Below are positions 1-8,075 of a DNA stretch of 64,000 bases, in pieces. The notes beneath the pieces are model-generated. The model saw only the letters and a list, made by a program, of their open reading frames with translations. It was not told the DNA's origin and did no database searches. Source of the DNA: Candidatus Zixiibacteriota bacterium (GTDB taxonomy: Bacteria; Zixibacteria; MSB-5A5; GN15; FEB-12); the NCBI GenBank assembly GCA_035380245.1, contig DAOSXA010000001.1:1308716-1372715 (forward strand). Reading direction: 5' to 3'. Position 1 is the stretch's first letter. The number at the start of each line of letters is the position of its first letter. The position numbers and the translations under genes were made by a program.

Positions 1-1393
1 ACGGAACATCGTTCAGGTTGCCGTGAAGAGCGGCGTTCAATAAGGCCCGCGTGTATTCGATTTTCATCCGCTTGCCGACGCCATAAGGTCCACCCGACCA
101 GCCGGTGTTGACCAGCCAGCAGGTAGCCTGGTGTTTTTTGATCTTTTCGGCCAGCAACTCGGCATACCGGAACGGATGCAGAACCATGAACGGAGCTCCG
201 AAACAGGCGGAGAAGGTAGCCTGGGGTTCGGTAATTCCGGCTTCGGTCCCGGCTACCTTAGCGGTATAGCCGGAGATGAAATGGTACATCGCCTGCTGCG
301 GAGTCAACCGTGAAATCGGCGGCATGACACCGAAAGCATCGGCGGTCAACATGATCACGTTTTTCGGATGGCCCGCTTTACTTTCGCGGAGAGCATTCGG
401 AATATGTGACAGGGGGTAAGCGGCGCGAGTGTTTTCGGTCAGGCTGTCGTCATCCAGATCGAGACGACGGGTAATGGGATCGATCCCGACGTTTTCGAGG
501 ATCGTTCCGAAACGACGAGTCGTGGCATAAATCTCCGGTTCTGATGTTTTGGAGAGACGAATCACCTTGGCATAGCAGCCACCCTCGAAATTGAAGACAC
601 CGTCGGCGCTCCAGCCGTGTTCGTCGTCGCCGATCAGTTTACGCTGTGGGTCAGCCGAAAGCGTGGTTTTACCGGTCCCGGAAAGACCGAAGAACAGGGC
701 AACATCCCCTTCCTGACCGACATTGGCGCTGCAATGCATCGAGAGCACCTTCTTCTGGGGCAGCAAATAATTAAGTACGGTGAAGATCGACTTTTTAATC
801 TCCCCGCCGTAAGCCGTACCGCCGATCAGAACCATTTTGCGACTGAGGTTAAGCAGAATGAAAGCCTCAGAGTTGGTACCGTCCACTTCGGGAATGGCAT
901 GGAAATTCGGCACATGCAGGACCGTGAACTCCGGTTTGTGATCGGCCAGTTCCTCAGGTGTCGCCTGGATAAACATATTGCGCGCAAACAGGTTGTGCCA
1001 GGCAGTTTCCGTTATGATACGAATCGGCAGGCGATATTTGGGATCATATCCGGCGAAGCAATCCTGCACGAACAAAGGCCGTCCCTGCAAATAGGCCTGA
1101 AGACGCCGAAACATCAGGTCGAAGCGCTGGACCTCGAACGGCTTATTGATCTTACCCCACCAGACCAGATCGTGCGACCCGGCTTCATCAACGATGAATT
1201 TATCCTTGGCGGCGCGACCGGTATGATGACCGGTACGGACAGCGATCGGCCCGAGATGAGCCATGACTCCCTCGTCCCGCTTGATGATCTCTTCGTAGAG
1301 AAGAGGCGTGTTATGGTTCCAATGAACTCGGCCGACATTGACCAGGCCGTGGTTCTCAATACCATAAGAGCTTTTAATTCGTTTGACTGCCAT
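1..1393 (-). CDS. pckA: Phosphoenolpyruvate carboxykinase (ATP), C-terminus cut by window edge
   Basis: Converts oxaloacetate plus ATP to phosphoenolpyruvate, CO2 and ADP, the entry step of gluconeogenesis in the cytosol. The minus-strand frame is open from the ATG at 1391-1393 to the window edge, about 464 codons of the roughly 530 usual for the ATP-dependent family, so only the last part is missing. Visible family motifs are the P-loop GLSGTGKTTLS and the metal-binding LIGDDEHGW that follows it, the N-terminal substrate region HTGRAAKDK (RSPKDK in most relatives), and the AWHNLFARNMFI stretch. The ATG is preceded by an AAAGGGAG-like purine run (positions 1403-1411). It is divergent from the OmpA gene. 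The GTP-dependent family is excluded because it lacks these ATP-type motifs. Function is certain; the missing end cannot be checked. Confidence 0.95.
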   Translation of the reverse strand, partial: MAVKRIKSSYGIENHGLVNVGRVHWNHNTPLLYEEIIKRDEGVMAHLGPIAVRTGHHTGRAAKDKFIVDEAGSHDLVWWGKINKPFEVQRFDLMFRRLQAYLQGRPLFVQDCFAGYDPKYRLPIRIITETAWHNLFARNMFIQATPEELADHKPEFTVLHVPNFHAIPEVDGTNSEAFILLNLSRKMVLIGGTAYGGEIKKSIFTVLNYLLPQKKVLSMHCSANVGQEGDVALFFGLSGTGKTTLSADPQRKLIGDDEHGWSADGVFNFEGGCYAKVIRLSKTSEPEIYATTRRFGTILENVGIDPITRRLDLDDDSLTENTRAAYPLSHIPNALRESKAGHPKNVIMLTADAFGVMPPISRLTPQQAMYHFISGYTAKVAGTEAGITEPQATFSACFGAPFMVLHPFRYAELLAEKIKKHQATCWLVNTGWSGGPYGVGKRMKIEYTRALLNAALHGNLNDVP

Positions 1394-1508
1394 ATTTCCT
1401 AACTCCCTTTATGGATGGTGTTTTCAAGATGGATGAAAAACTGACTCCTTCATGTTATCGACAGTATCGGAGGGTTTCTAAACCGACTGAGCCGGTCTAA
1501 GATCAAAG

Positions 1509-1537
1509 TTGATTCTATAGAAAGCCCCGTGTAGTAT
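1509..1537 (+). promoter_or_regulatory. Candidate sigma-70 promoter of the OmpA/PD40 gene
   Basis: TTGATT (1509-1514) and TAGTAT (1532-1537) are separated by exactly 17 bp. Each box matches consensus at four of six positions. The predicted start lies about 34 bases before the GTG start codon. This is inference from position and spacing only. Confidence 0.4.
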
Positions 1538-1577
1538 TCTTATACAAGTTCAGGACCAATTCGCACGGAGATATAAA

Positions 1578-3149
1578 GTGTTTCGCAGATACAGTTTTCT
1601 TCTTCTGCTGCTTTTAGCGGCAGGACTAATAACCGGTTTAGAGGCCTGTAACCGTCTGGCGCAGGCTCGACAGCAGCAGGAAGCCCGCTTTGAGCAGTTC
1701 GGTTTAACCGAAGCCACCCTTCTCGGCAAGCCGATCTACAGCACCGCCGGTGAGTATTCTCCGTCGGTCTCGGCTGATGGAAAAACGCTGGTATTTCAAT
1801 CCAATCGGCTCGATAAGCGTTCCTGGCTGCTGTTTATCACCTACCTGACACCCAGCGGCTGGACTGAGCCGAAGCCGTTGGAAAATATCAATTCCGGATC
1901 GTTCGACGGCACCCCGTTTCTGACGTACGATCAAAACCACCTGCTTATTTCCTCGCGCCGACCCGGTGGATTGGGGCAGACCGACATCTGGATTTCCCGC
2001 CGCCGAGGCATGACCTGGGAAACGCCGGTTAACCTTGGAGCCCCGATCAACAGCGCTGCTTACGATGGTTTTGCTTCGATGACGGCCGACGGTAAAACGC
2101 TTTATTTCCAGCGTTATGCCGGTCGTGAGTCCGGCTGCGATATGGATTACCTCAACAACACCCTCATGTATTCCGAGAAAAAGGACGGCCGCTGGAGCGA
2201 ACCGAAACCGCTGCCTGAGCCGATCAACACCGAATACTGTGAAACCGACCCGGTCATACTTGCCGATGGTCGCACCCTGATTTTTTCGTCGAACCGGCCC
2301 GGCGGCTTCGGCGGCTTCGATCTCTATAAATCCGAACGGCAGCAGGACGGTACTTGGAGTGAGCCGGTTAACCTGGGTAGTTTTATCAACACCAAACGAC
2401 ACGATCAGACTGTCTCGATTCCGGCCTCGGGGGATATCATGTATTTCACCTCCGGTGAGCCGGAACACGGGGATTTATACTGGGTGCCGATCCCGCCGGG
2501 CATTCGTCCGATGCCGGTAGTGACCGTAACCGGGCAGGTGCTCGATGCCGACAGCCTGAATCCGATCATGGCCAGGATTACCGCCATCGACACTCGCAGC
2601 GGTGTCGATACCACGGTCGTGTACAGTAATGACGGCGACGGCAAGTATATGGTTATTCTCAACGCCGGGCAGACTTATGATATCTCCGTTACGGCCGAAG
2701 GTTACACCTTCTATTCGACTCATTTCGATCTCACCGGGCTCCTGGCTTACCAAGCGGTGGAGGAGGATATCTTCCTCGAACGAATCGCCGCCGGAGTGCA
2801 AATCACGCTCAACAATATCTATTTCGAATTCAACAAGTACCGGCTGCTCGATGAATCCCAATACGAATTGAACCGCGTGATCGAGTTGATGAACGAATAT
2901 CCGGGTATGACCGTGGAAATCGCCGGCCATACCGACAGCATCGCCAGCGAAACTTACAACCTGGAGCTTTCAGGCAAACGAGCCGGAGCGGTGGTCGATT
3001 ACCTGGTTTCTCACGGTATTGGGAAGCCCCGTTTGACTCCGCGCGGATACGGCGAGGGAGAGCCGGTCGCGGACAACGGCACCGAGGAAGGTCGCCAAAA
3101 GAATCGGCGCGTTGAGTTCCGCATTATCGAAGTGAATGCGACCGAGTGA
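1578..3149 (+). CDS. PD40 beta-propeller / OmpA C-terminal domain envelope protein
   Basis: Envelope protein predicted to link the outer membrane to peptidoglycan. It has an N-terminal hydrophobic segment (residues about 5-22) ending GLEAC, a weak lipobox, so a lipoprotein is likely but not sure. Next come five WD40-like PD40 repeats (about residues 55-300) with blades such as DGKTLVFQSNR and DGRTLIFSSNRPGG. A carboxypeptidase-regulatory-like Ig domain follows (about 315-400), then an OmpA-like peptidoglycan-binding domain (about 410-515) with the NxxLSxxRAxxVxxYL helix (seen as NLELSGKRAGAVVDYL) and a closing RRVEFRI. The start is GTG at 1578, with GGAG seven bases upstream. The architecture resembles Bacteroidetes OmpA/PD40 proteins such as PorE of the T9SS. 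That link is suggestive because T9SS-type tails occur elsewhere in the window, but it is not proven. Confidence 0.85.
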   Translation: MFRRYSFLLLLLLAAGLITGLEACNRLAQARQQQEARFEQFGLTEATLLGKPIYSTAGEYSPSVSADGKTLVFQSNRLDKRSWLLFITYLTPSGWTEPKPLENINSGSFDGTPFLTYDQNHLLISSRRPGGLGQTDIWISRRRGMTWETPVNLGAPINSAAYDGFASMTADGKTLYFQRYAGRESGCDMDYLNNTLMYSEKKDGRWSEPKPLPEPINTEYCETDPVILADGRTLIFSSNRPGGFGGFDLYKSERQQDGTWSEPVNLGSFINTKRHDQTVSIPASGDIMYFTSGEPEHGDLYWVPIPPGIRPMPVVTVTGQVLDADSLNPIMARITAIDTRSGVDTTVVYSNDGDGKYMVILNAGQTYDISVTAEGYTFYSTHFDLTGLLAYQAVEEDIFLERIAAGVQITLNNIYFEFNKYRLLDESQYELNRVIELMNEYPGMTVEIAGHTDSIASETYNLELSGKRAGAVVDYLVSHGIGKPRLTPRGYGEGEPVADNGTEEGRQKNRRVEFRIIEVNATE

Positions 3150-3167
3150 GCCCAATGCTCGTCGATG

Positions 3168-3207
3168 AAAAAGGGAACGGCGGGACATCCTAAGACGTCC
3201 CGCCGTT
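3168..3207 (-). terminator. Rho-independent terminator of the cohesin/dockerin gene
   Basis: Perfect 11-bp stem AACGGCGGGAC / GTCCCGCCGTT at 3176-3186 and 3197-3207. Read on the minus strand it is followed by CCCTTTTTC. It lies between two convergent genes, but only the minus-strand side carries a T-run. Confidence 0.8.
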
Positions 3208-3238
3208 GAATGTACTACGGTTTCAGGATTCGAGATTC

Positions 3239-5335
3239 TTATTCACATCCGGCCGGCTCCGGACCGTTCATGAACATGTAATTCACGAGATAAACCACAT
3301 CGGATATCGTGGTGCCGTCGCCGGCGGCGTCCACGTCGGCTTCATCCATGCAGGGTGGTTCCGGACCGCCCCCAAAAGCCCATTGTACCAGATAAATCAG
3401 ATCGCTGATGTTTATCGAACCATCCGTGGAATGGTCGATATTCCCGCGCACGAGACAACATCCGCCTTCTCCGATTTTCTCGATCAACACCTGAACGGAG
3501 GCTGTGCCGTCCCAGGTGCCCGTGGCGTAAGTGATATTACCCGGAGCGGTATAACTCATGAGTTCACCTGCCGGTAACGGTTGTAAGCCGGTGAAGTTTT
3601 CGAACGTAGGCATGAACAGCGCACGAGTGTCCGAGCTGTCCGGTCCATAGGTGACCTGGTAAGCCTCGAGTTCGGTCGTGACGGTCATAACGTCGCTGTC
3701 GAACATGAAATAAAGCGCCGAGATATTGCCCGAACTTTGAAGCGATACGGTATTGGCAACAGTGTCCTGGATAAGTATCACCGTGTCGACCGCCCTGATA
3801 TCTTTGACAGGATTCACCTGAGTATCACCGACGATGATCCGATAGAGATAGAACAAGTCGCTGAGAGAAAGGGTGATACCATCGGCGTTGATATCGGATG
3901 CTGCGACCTGGTGTTCGACATCGATCTGAAACGCAGACAGACCATAAATAAAATACAGGACATAGATCTGATAGTCGGCCAGTTCATTAGCGATGCCGTT
4001 GAGGTTCAGGTCACCCCTGTCGTCAATTTCCGGGGGAATGAGGTTGTAACGGCCGCCGTAAAAATCAACCGCCCGGCGTAAAGCCATACCCTCACTGAGA
4101 CATTCATCCGGAGCGCCCGAGATGGTGGGGAAGACATCATCGGCAAGAATCGGTAGACCGCCAACGTCGTAGACGTTGCGCGACAAGAACAAACTATCGC
4201 CTGAAACCGACGACAGCACGTTGTCGGAGCAGTCAAGCCAGACGAAGCTCAAGGGATACCAGATGCCGATATGTTCCTGGTTCACGATGGTTGCGAAGTT
4301 GATACTGGCCAATTGACCGCTGTCGGCGGCATAACAGGATGGATGGTTGGGACCGTCGTTGATATCGGCTACGGCTACGATGCGAATCGCCGCCTCGGGA
4401 CATTCCGTACCGTCGCATTCCGGCAGATCGGATACCGTGTAATTGAAATACTCCCAGTCGCATGCCGACAACAATTCACCGGGAGTTGCATCTACGGCGG
4501 TTATGATTTCCGGATCATAGCCAATCAGGAAATCGAAGCCGCCGGCCTCGATTTCATCCAGATCACTGAGTCGGATGCTGATCGGCATTATCTCACCCAT
4601 GGTTGTACCGGCTCGTTGATCAAGACTGATGCGGGGATTACCGGTTGTCGTACTGTCGCACGAGAGTTCGATGCTGCCGTTGTAGAAGTCGATACCACGG
4701 AAAATGTTGTCCGGGATCAGGCAATCATTGTTGGCTCCGGCGTAAGTAGGGAAAGCCTCGTTGCCGGTAATATCGTTGCCGAAATCATAAATCCGATCCG
4801 AGATGTAAAGACTGTCGCCTGATTCCGAAGAGAAGACATTGTCGCCGCAGTCGTTCCAGTAGAATCGTACCGGCAGCAGATAACACCTGTAATCCGGATT
4901 AGTGCTGACGGCGAAGTTCAACTCGGCCAACACGCCGGTTCCATCGATCAAACAGGATGGATGCACGTCGCCGTTGTTGGTTTCAGCCAGGGCGACAATG
5001 CGAACCTGGCCGGAGATATCGGAGCGGTACGAAAAATACTCCCAGCCGCAATTCGTTAGAAGCTCCCCCGGCTGAACATCGTCGAGTTGCGAGAAAGTGT
5101 TGTCGAAGGCAATCAACAAATCGAAACCGCTTAAGATATGCCCCTGGTCTACATCGCCGACCGACAACGACAAAATAACGGTACTGCCCAGGGGGACTTC
5201 GGTCACATTATCGAGTGTGATCGAAGTCGCTCCCGCCGTATGAGGAAGCAGCAACAACAGACCGCATAAAACCGCGAGAGCCGAAAATAATCGCACCAAG
5301 TTTGGTGAAGAGAAAAGGACGCTACGCATTGACAC
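3239..5335 (-). CDS. Secreted protein with two cohesin-like domains and dockerin-type repeats
   Basis: Predicted exported, probably surface-associated protein of 698 residues with no enzymatic domain. A signal peptide covers about residues 1-36 (hydrophobic core ending HTAGA). Two homologous cohesin-like beta-sandwich domains follow (about 38-195 and 230-400). Each has the pattern VGDxDxG...GFDxLIxxD...xPGELLxxCxWEYF, then ...SCxxxxGxLAxxNFA. The C-terminal half carries calcium-type dockerin repeats: a DLNLNG...DINADG pair near 435-500 and a second pair at the very end (NISDLIYLVQWAFGGGPEP, ISDVVYLVNYMFMNGPEP). Carrying cohesin-like and dockerin modules in one chain is common in FCB candidate phyla and does not imply a cellulosome. 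Partners are unknown. Confidence 0.75.
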   Translation of the reverse strand: MSMRSVLFSSPNLVRLFSALAVLCGLLLLLPHTAGATSITLDNVTEVPLGSTVILSLSVGDVDQGHILSGFDLLIAFDNTFSQLDDVQPGELLTNCGWEYFSYRSDISGQVRIVALAETNNGDVHPSCLIDGTGVLAELNFAVSTNPDYRCYLLPVRFYWNDCGDNVFSSESGDSLYISDRIYDFGNDITGNEAFPTYAGANNDCLIPDNIFRGIDFYNGSIELSCDSTTTGNPRISLDQRAGTTMGEIMPISIRLSDLDEIEAGGFDFLIGYDPEIITAVDATPGELLSACDWEYFNYTVSDLPECDGTECPEAAIRIVAVADINDGPNHPSCYAADSGQLASINFATIVNQEHIGIWYPLSFVWLDCSDNVLSSVSGDSLFLSRNVYDVGGLPILADDVFPTISGAPDECLSEGMALRRAVDFYGGRYNLIPPEIDDRGDLNLNGIANELADYQIYVLYFIYGLSAFQIDVEHQVAASDINADGITLSLSDLFYLYRIIVGDTQVNPVKDIRAVDTVILIQDTVANTVSLQSSGNISALYFMFDSDVMTVTTELEAYQVTYGPDSSDTRALFMPTFENFTGLQPLPAGELMSYTAPGNITYATGTWDGTASVQVLIEKIGEGGCCLVRGNIDHSTDGSINISDLIYLVQWAFGGGPEPPCMDEADVDAAGDGTTISDVVYLVNYMFMNGPEPAGCE

Positions 5336-5651
5336 AAAACCTCCTGCTTGGGTTAGCGGATGCCTGGTAACTATGTCTAAACGTTAGCGATGATATCTAA
5401 AATAAGTCGGAACCTTTTGATGAGTATCAATTGACGTACTACTAAAAGAATTATAACCGGCCGGCCGTTTTGTGTCAAGGTCTATTGAGTTCCGCTCATA
5501 ACCGGGGAGACAAGCCCCCCGGCTACGCGATAAAGAGCCATTACCTCGCGTAGCCGGCGGCCTTGCGTCGCCAGCACTTCCGCCATGATTTGTGCGAATG
5601 TCCGAGCGTAGGACTTTTTCAACACTCCCCCAGGCAAGGAGCTCGGCAGCC
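5336..5651. other. Intergenic region with a structured repeat element
   Basis: No convincing gene. The region holds a dispersed repeat/hairpin (separate entry) and otherwise unremarkable sequence between the kinase operon end and the dockerin gene start. A 93-codon frame here has no recognisable product or ribosome binding site. Confidence 0.6.
5504..5572. repeat. Intergenic hairpin repeat, copy 1
   Basis: The element runs GGGGAGACAAGCC ... GGCCTTGCGTCGCC, and its ends are themselves partly complementary. It encloses a perfect 11-bp stem CCGGCTACGCG / CGCGTAGCCGG (5519-5529 and 5547-5557). A second copy with the same flanks lies at 51911-51966. It follows the kinase operon and could end its transcription, but there is no T-run. 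Confidence 0.6.
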
Positions 5652-7625
5652 TCAGACATCGTCACGTGCGGGATGTTCCTGGGGAATTTTCTGATCGGAA
5701 AGAGCTTTTCGGATAGTCGAAGCGAGTGACCGGAATGTCAAGGGCTTACGTAGAAATGCTGCTGCTCCCAGACTCATGGCCAGTTCTACCCGCTGGGTTT
5801 CGGCATAGCCCGAGACGATTAGCGCCCGTTGATCCGGATTGATGGCAAGGATCTTACGATAAGTTTCGGTGCCGTCCATTCCGGCCGGCATGACCATATC
5901 GAGAATGACCAGGTCAAACGATGTCCGTTGCACCATCTCCAGAGCCGCCTCACCGGAATCAGCGACAAACGCCTTGTAATTGAGTTTCTTCAGCATGTGT
6001 AACGTAACCTGACGCTGGACTTCGTCATCATCGACTATTAAGATCGTCTCGCCGTAACCGTACTGAGAGATATTATCGGCCGCTTCGTATTTATCCCGGG
6101 TTATGGGGATGTAGACCATGAAGCGCGAGCCCTCACCGACGGTTGTAACTACGTCAATATAGCCGCTGTGATCTTTTATGACCGCATGCACGACACTGAG
6201 ACCCAGACCGGAACCACGCTTCTGGTCGGCGGATTTGGTCGTAAAGAACGGTTCGAAAATTTCCGGAAGTACGTTGTCGTCTATACCGCAGCCGGTATCC
6301 TCGACTGTCAGGCGGACGTATTCCCCCTGAGGGATCTGGCCGAACGCCCCGATGAAATCATCGGCGTAGTAATTTTCGGTGCGGATAGTCAGCCAGCCGA
6401 TATTCTGCATGGCGTCGCGGGCATTGTTAATCATGTTCAGCAGCGCCCGGCTGATTTGAGCCGTCCCGCCCCTGATCGACATGAGATTTTCGGCCAGTTC
6501 AGTTTTAATAATGAGGGTGGAAGGAATGCCGCTGAGTGATGCCACCACCTGCCGCACGATGGTGTTGAGGTCGATCGTATCCAGGTTGTAATGGCCGCGC
6601 CGGCCTAGAGTGAGAAGTTGCTGGTTGATATCGGCCATTTGCTGAGCCGCCTGCTCGATGCCGTCAAGGAATGTCAGGGCGGGATGATCGTCCGGGAGTT
6701 CATCACGGATGAAATCAGGATAGGCCACCAGCGGTCCGAGGAGATTGTTGAAGTCGTGAGCCACCTGGCCGGCGATTCGACCCGCCGTTTCGAGTCGTGC
6801 CGCTCGACCGACGAATTCCTGCAGCTTTTTAGTATCGGTGATATCGCGAGCCGTGGCCAGCACCGACTCGACCAATCCGGCCGATGAATGCTCCGGCACA
6901 CAGCGACAAGTCAGATATTTTTCGCCTGTCGGTGAAGCTACTTTCAACTCGATATCGAATGGCTTCCCCGATCTGAAAACACGCAGAGCGGCATCGCTGA
7001 GCCTTTGCACCAACGATTCCGGCATACCCAGTTCAGTCATCGATTGACCGATGGCATCCTCCGGCGCAACGCCGGTGATATCTTCGAAAGTGGCGTTGGC
7101 GTACGAAATCTGAAGACGATGGTCATAGCGGAAGATGGCATCGGATGAATGCTCGGCGAGGGCGCGGTACATCTCGCGGCTGCGACTGAGGTCGCTGAGA
7201 GCCTCACGTGCCTCAACGATATGGTTCCATTCGCGCAATGCCCGTTCCGCGTCGTGCGGGAGAGCTTTAAAACATTCTTCGCTCTTGGCCACGTAATCCA
7301 GCGCACCGGCCTTCATGACTTCCACGGCCATCTGTTCGTTTCCCTGCGAGGTGATAACCACTGCCGGAATTTTATCAGCCAGGTCGGGAATTAACTGGAT
7401 CGCCTTGCCGTCGGGAAGAAACATATCGGCGATGACGAGATGAGGCGCGTATGACTGGATCAATGATCGCGCTTCGGCGAGTGATCCGGCCAGGCGCACT
7501 TCAAACACATTCGTAAAGGATTCGAATGAACGCTGAATCAATAGAGCGTGAGATTCGTTATCCTCCACAAGGAGAATGCGCTTGATCGGCATCTCGGTCT
7601 CGGATGTGCTCTGGCCTTGCGACAT
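5652..7625 (-). CDS. Soluble hybrid histidine kinase: REC-PAS-HisKA-HATPase-REC
   Basis: Cytoplasmic phosphorelay protein, 657 residues, no membrane segment. The N-terminal receiver (about 15-130) has acceptor Asp67 in IADMFLPDG. A PAS domain follows (about 150-265), then a HisKA domain with phospho-accepting His290 in GQVAHDFNNLLGPL. The HATPase has its N-box in NMINNARDAM and G-boxes DTGCGID and GSGLGLS. The C-terminal receiver (about 530-645) has VILDMVMP. Third gene of a minus-strand operon, it starts 6 bp after the small Rcp1-like regulator stops, with AGGA five bases before the ATG. The kinase core is close to that of the hybrid kinase at 17492-20179, indicating paralogy. A receiver at each end suggests it takes phosphoryl input from the upstream kinase. 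The signal is unknown. Confidence 0.9.
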   Translation of the reverse strand: MSQGQSTSETEMPIKRILLVEDNESHALLIQRSFESFTNVFEVRLAGSLAEARSLIQSYAPHLVIADMFLPDGKAIQLIPDLADKIPAVVITSQGNEQMAVEVMKAGALDYVAKSEECFKALPHDAERALREWNHIVEAREALSDLSRSREMYRALAEHSSDAIFRYDHRLQISYANATFEDITGVAPEDAIGQSMTELGMPESLVQRLSDAALRVFRSGKPFDIELKVASPTGEKYLTCRCVPEHSSAGLVESVLATARDITDTKKLQEFVGRAARLETAGRIAGQVAHDFNNLLGPLVAYPDFIRDELPDDHPALTFLDGIEQAAQQMADINQQLLTLGRRGHYNLDTIDLNTIVRQVVASLSGIPSTLIIKTELAENLMSIRGGTAQISRALLNMINNARDAMQNIGWLTIRTENYYADDFIGAFGQIPQGEYVRLTVEDTGCGIDDNVLPEIFEPFFTTKSADQKRGSGLGLSVVHAVIKDHSGYIDVVTTVGEGSRFMVYIPITRDKYEAADNISQYGYGETILIVDDDEVQRQVTLHMLKKLNYKAFVADSGEAALEMVQRTSFDLVILDMVMPAGMDGTETYRKILAINPDQRALIVSGYAETQRVELAMSLGAAAFLRKPLTFRSLASTIRKALSDQKIPQEHPARDDV

Positions 7626-7631
7626 GGCATC

Positions 7632-8075
7632 CTACAGGTTCGGTTTTATATTCCAGGCCAGCCAGTAGAAACCGAGATCATCCATGAGTTTGGTGAAATC
7701 TATGAAATTTACCGGCTTAACCAGATAGCTGTTGGCATGATAATCGTACGCTTTGGCGACATCCTGTTCGGCCTTGGACGTACTTAGCACGACAACCGGC
7801 ACGCGCCGAAGATTCTCCTGTTCCTTGAGCTCCCGTAGAACCTGAAGGCCGTCGATTTTCGGCAAGCGAAGATCGAGAAGAATGAGATGGGGCATGGGAT
7901 ACATGGTTTCATCTCCGTATTGGCCGCGCCGGTTCAAATAATCGAGAGCCGCTTCTCCGTCAACGACATGGTGTACCTTGTTCGCCACGCGGTGGTTGAC
8001 AAGACCTCGCAGAATCAGTTCCGCATGGTCCTGGTTATCCTCGACCAATAGAATCTGTAACGGTTCGCCCATCAT
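7632..8075 (-). CDS. Single-domain response regulator, Rcp1/CheY-like
   Basis: A stand-alone 147-residue receiver. It has the acidic pair in LLVEDNQDH, acceptor Asp in LILLDLRLP, the switch region VVVLSTSK and the invariant Lys in YLVKPV. The long alpha4-beta5 region and the DxDxxAxxYDYHANSYLVKP-like tail (seen as QDVAKAYDYHANSY) are typical of the Rcp1 group that partners phytochrome-like and PAS/GAF kinases. No output domain. It starts inside the 3' end of the upstream kinase (41-bp overlap), which implies translational coupling, and ends 6 bp before the next hybrid kinase. It probably shuttles phosphoryl groups between the two kinases; that is inference from gene order. Confidence 0.92.
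   Translation of the reverse strand: MMGEPLQILLVEDNQDHAELILRGLVNHRVANKVHHVVDGEAALDYLNRRGQYGDETMYPMPHLILLDLRLPKIDGLQVLRELKEQENLRRVPVVVLSTSKAEQDVAKAYDYHANSYLVKPVNFIDFTKLMDDLGFYWLAWNIKPNL

Noticed and set aside
617..1402. Long plus-strand open frame opposite pckA
   Set aside because: It lies entirely antisense to a clear PEPCK reading frame with intact motifs and has no family resemblance.
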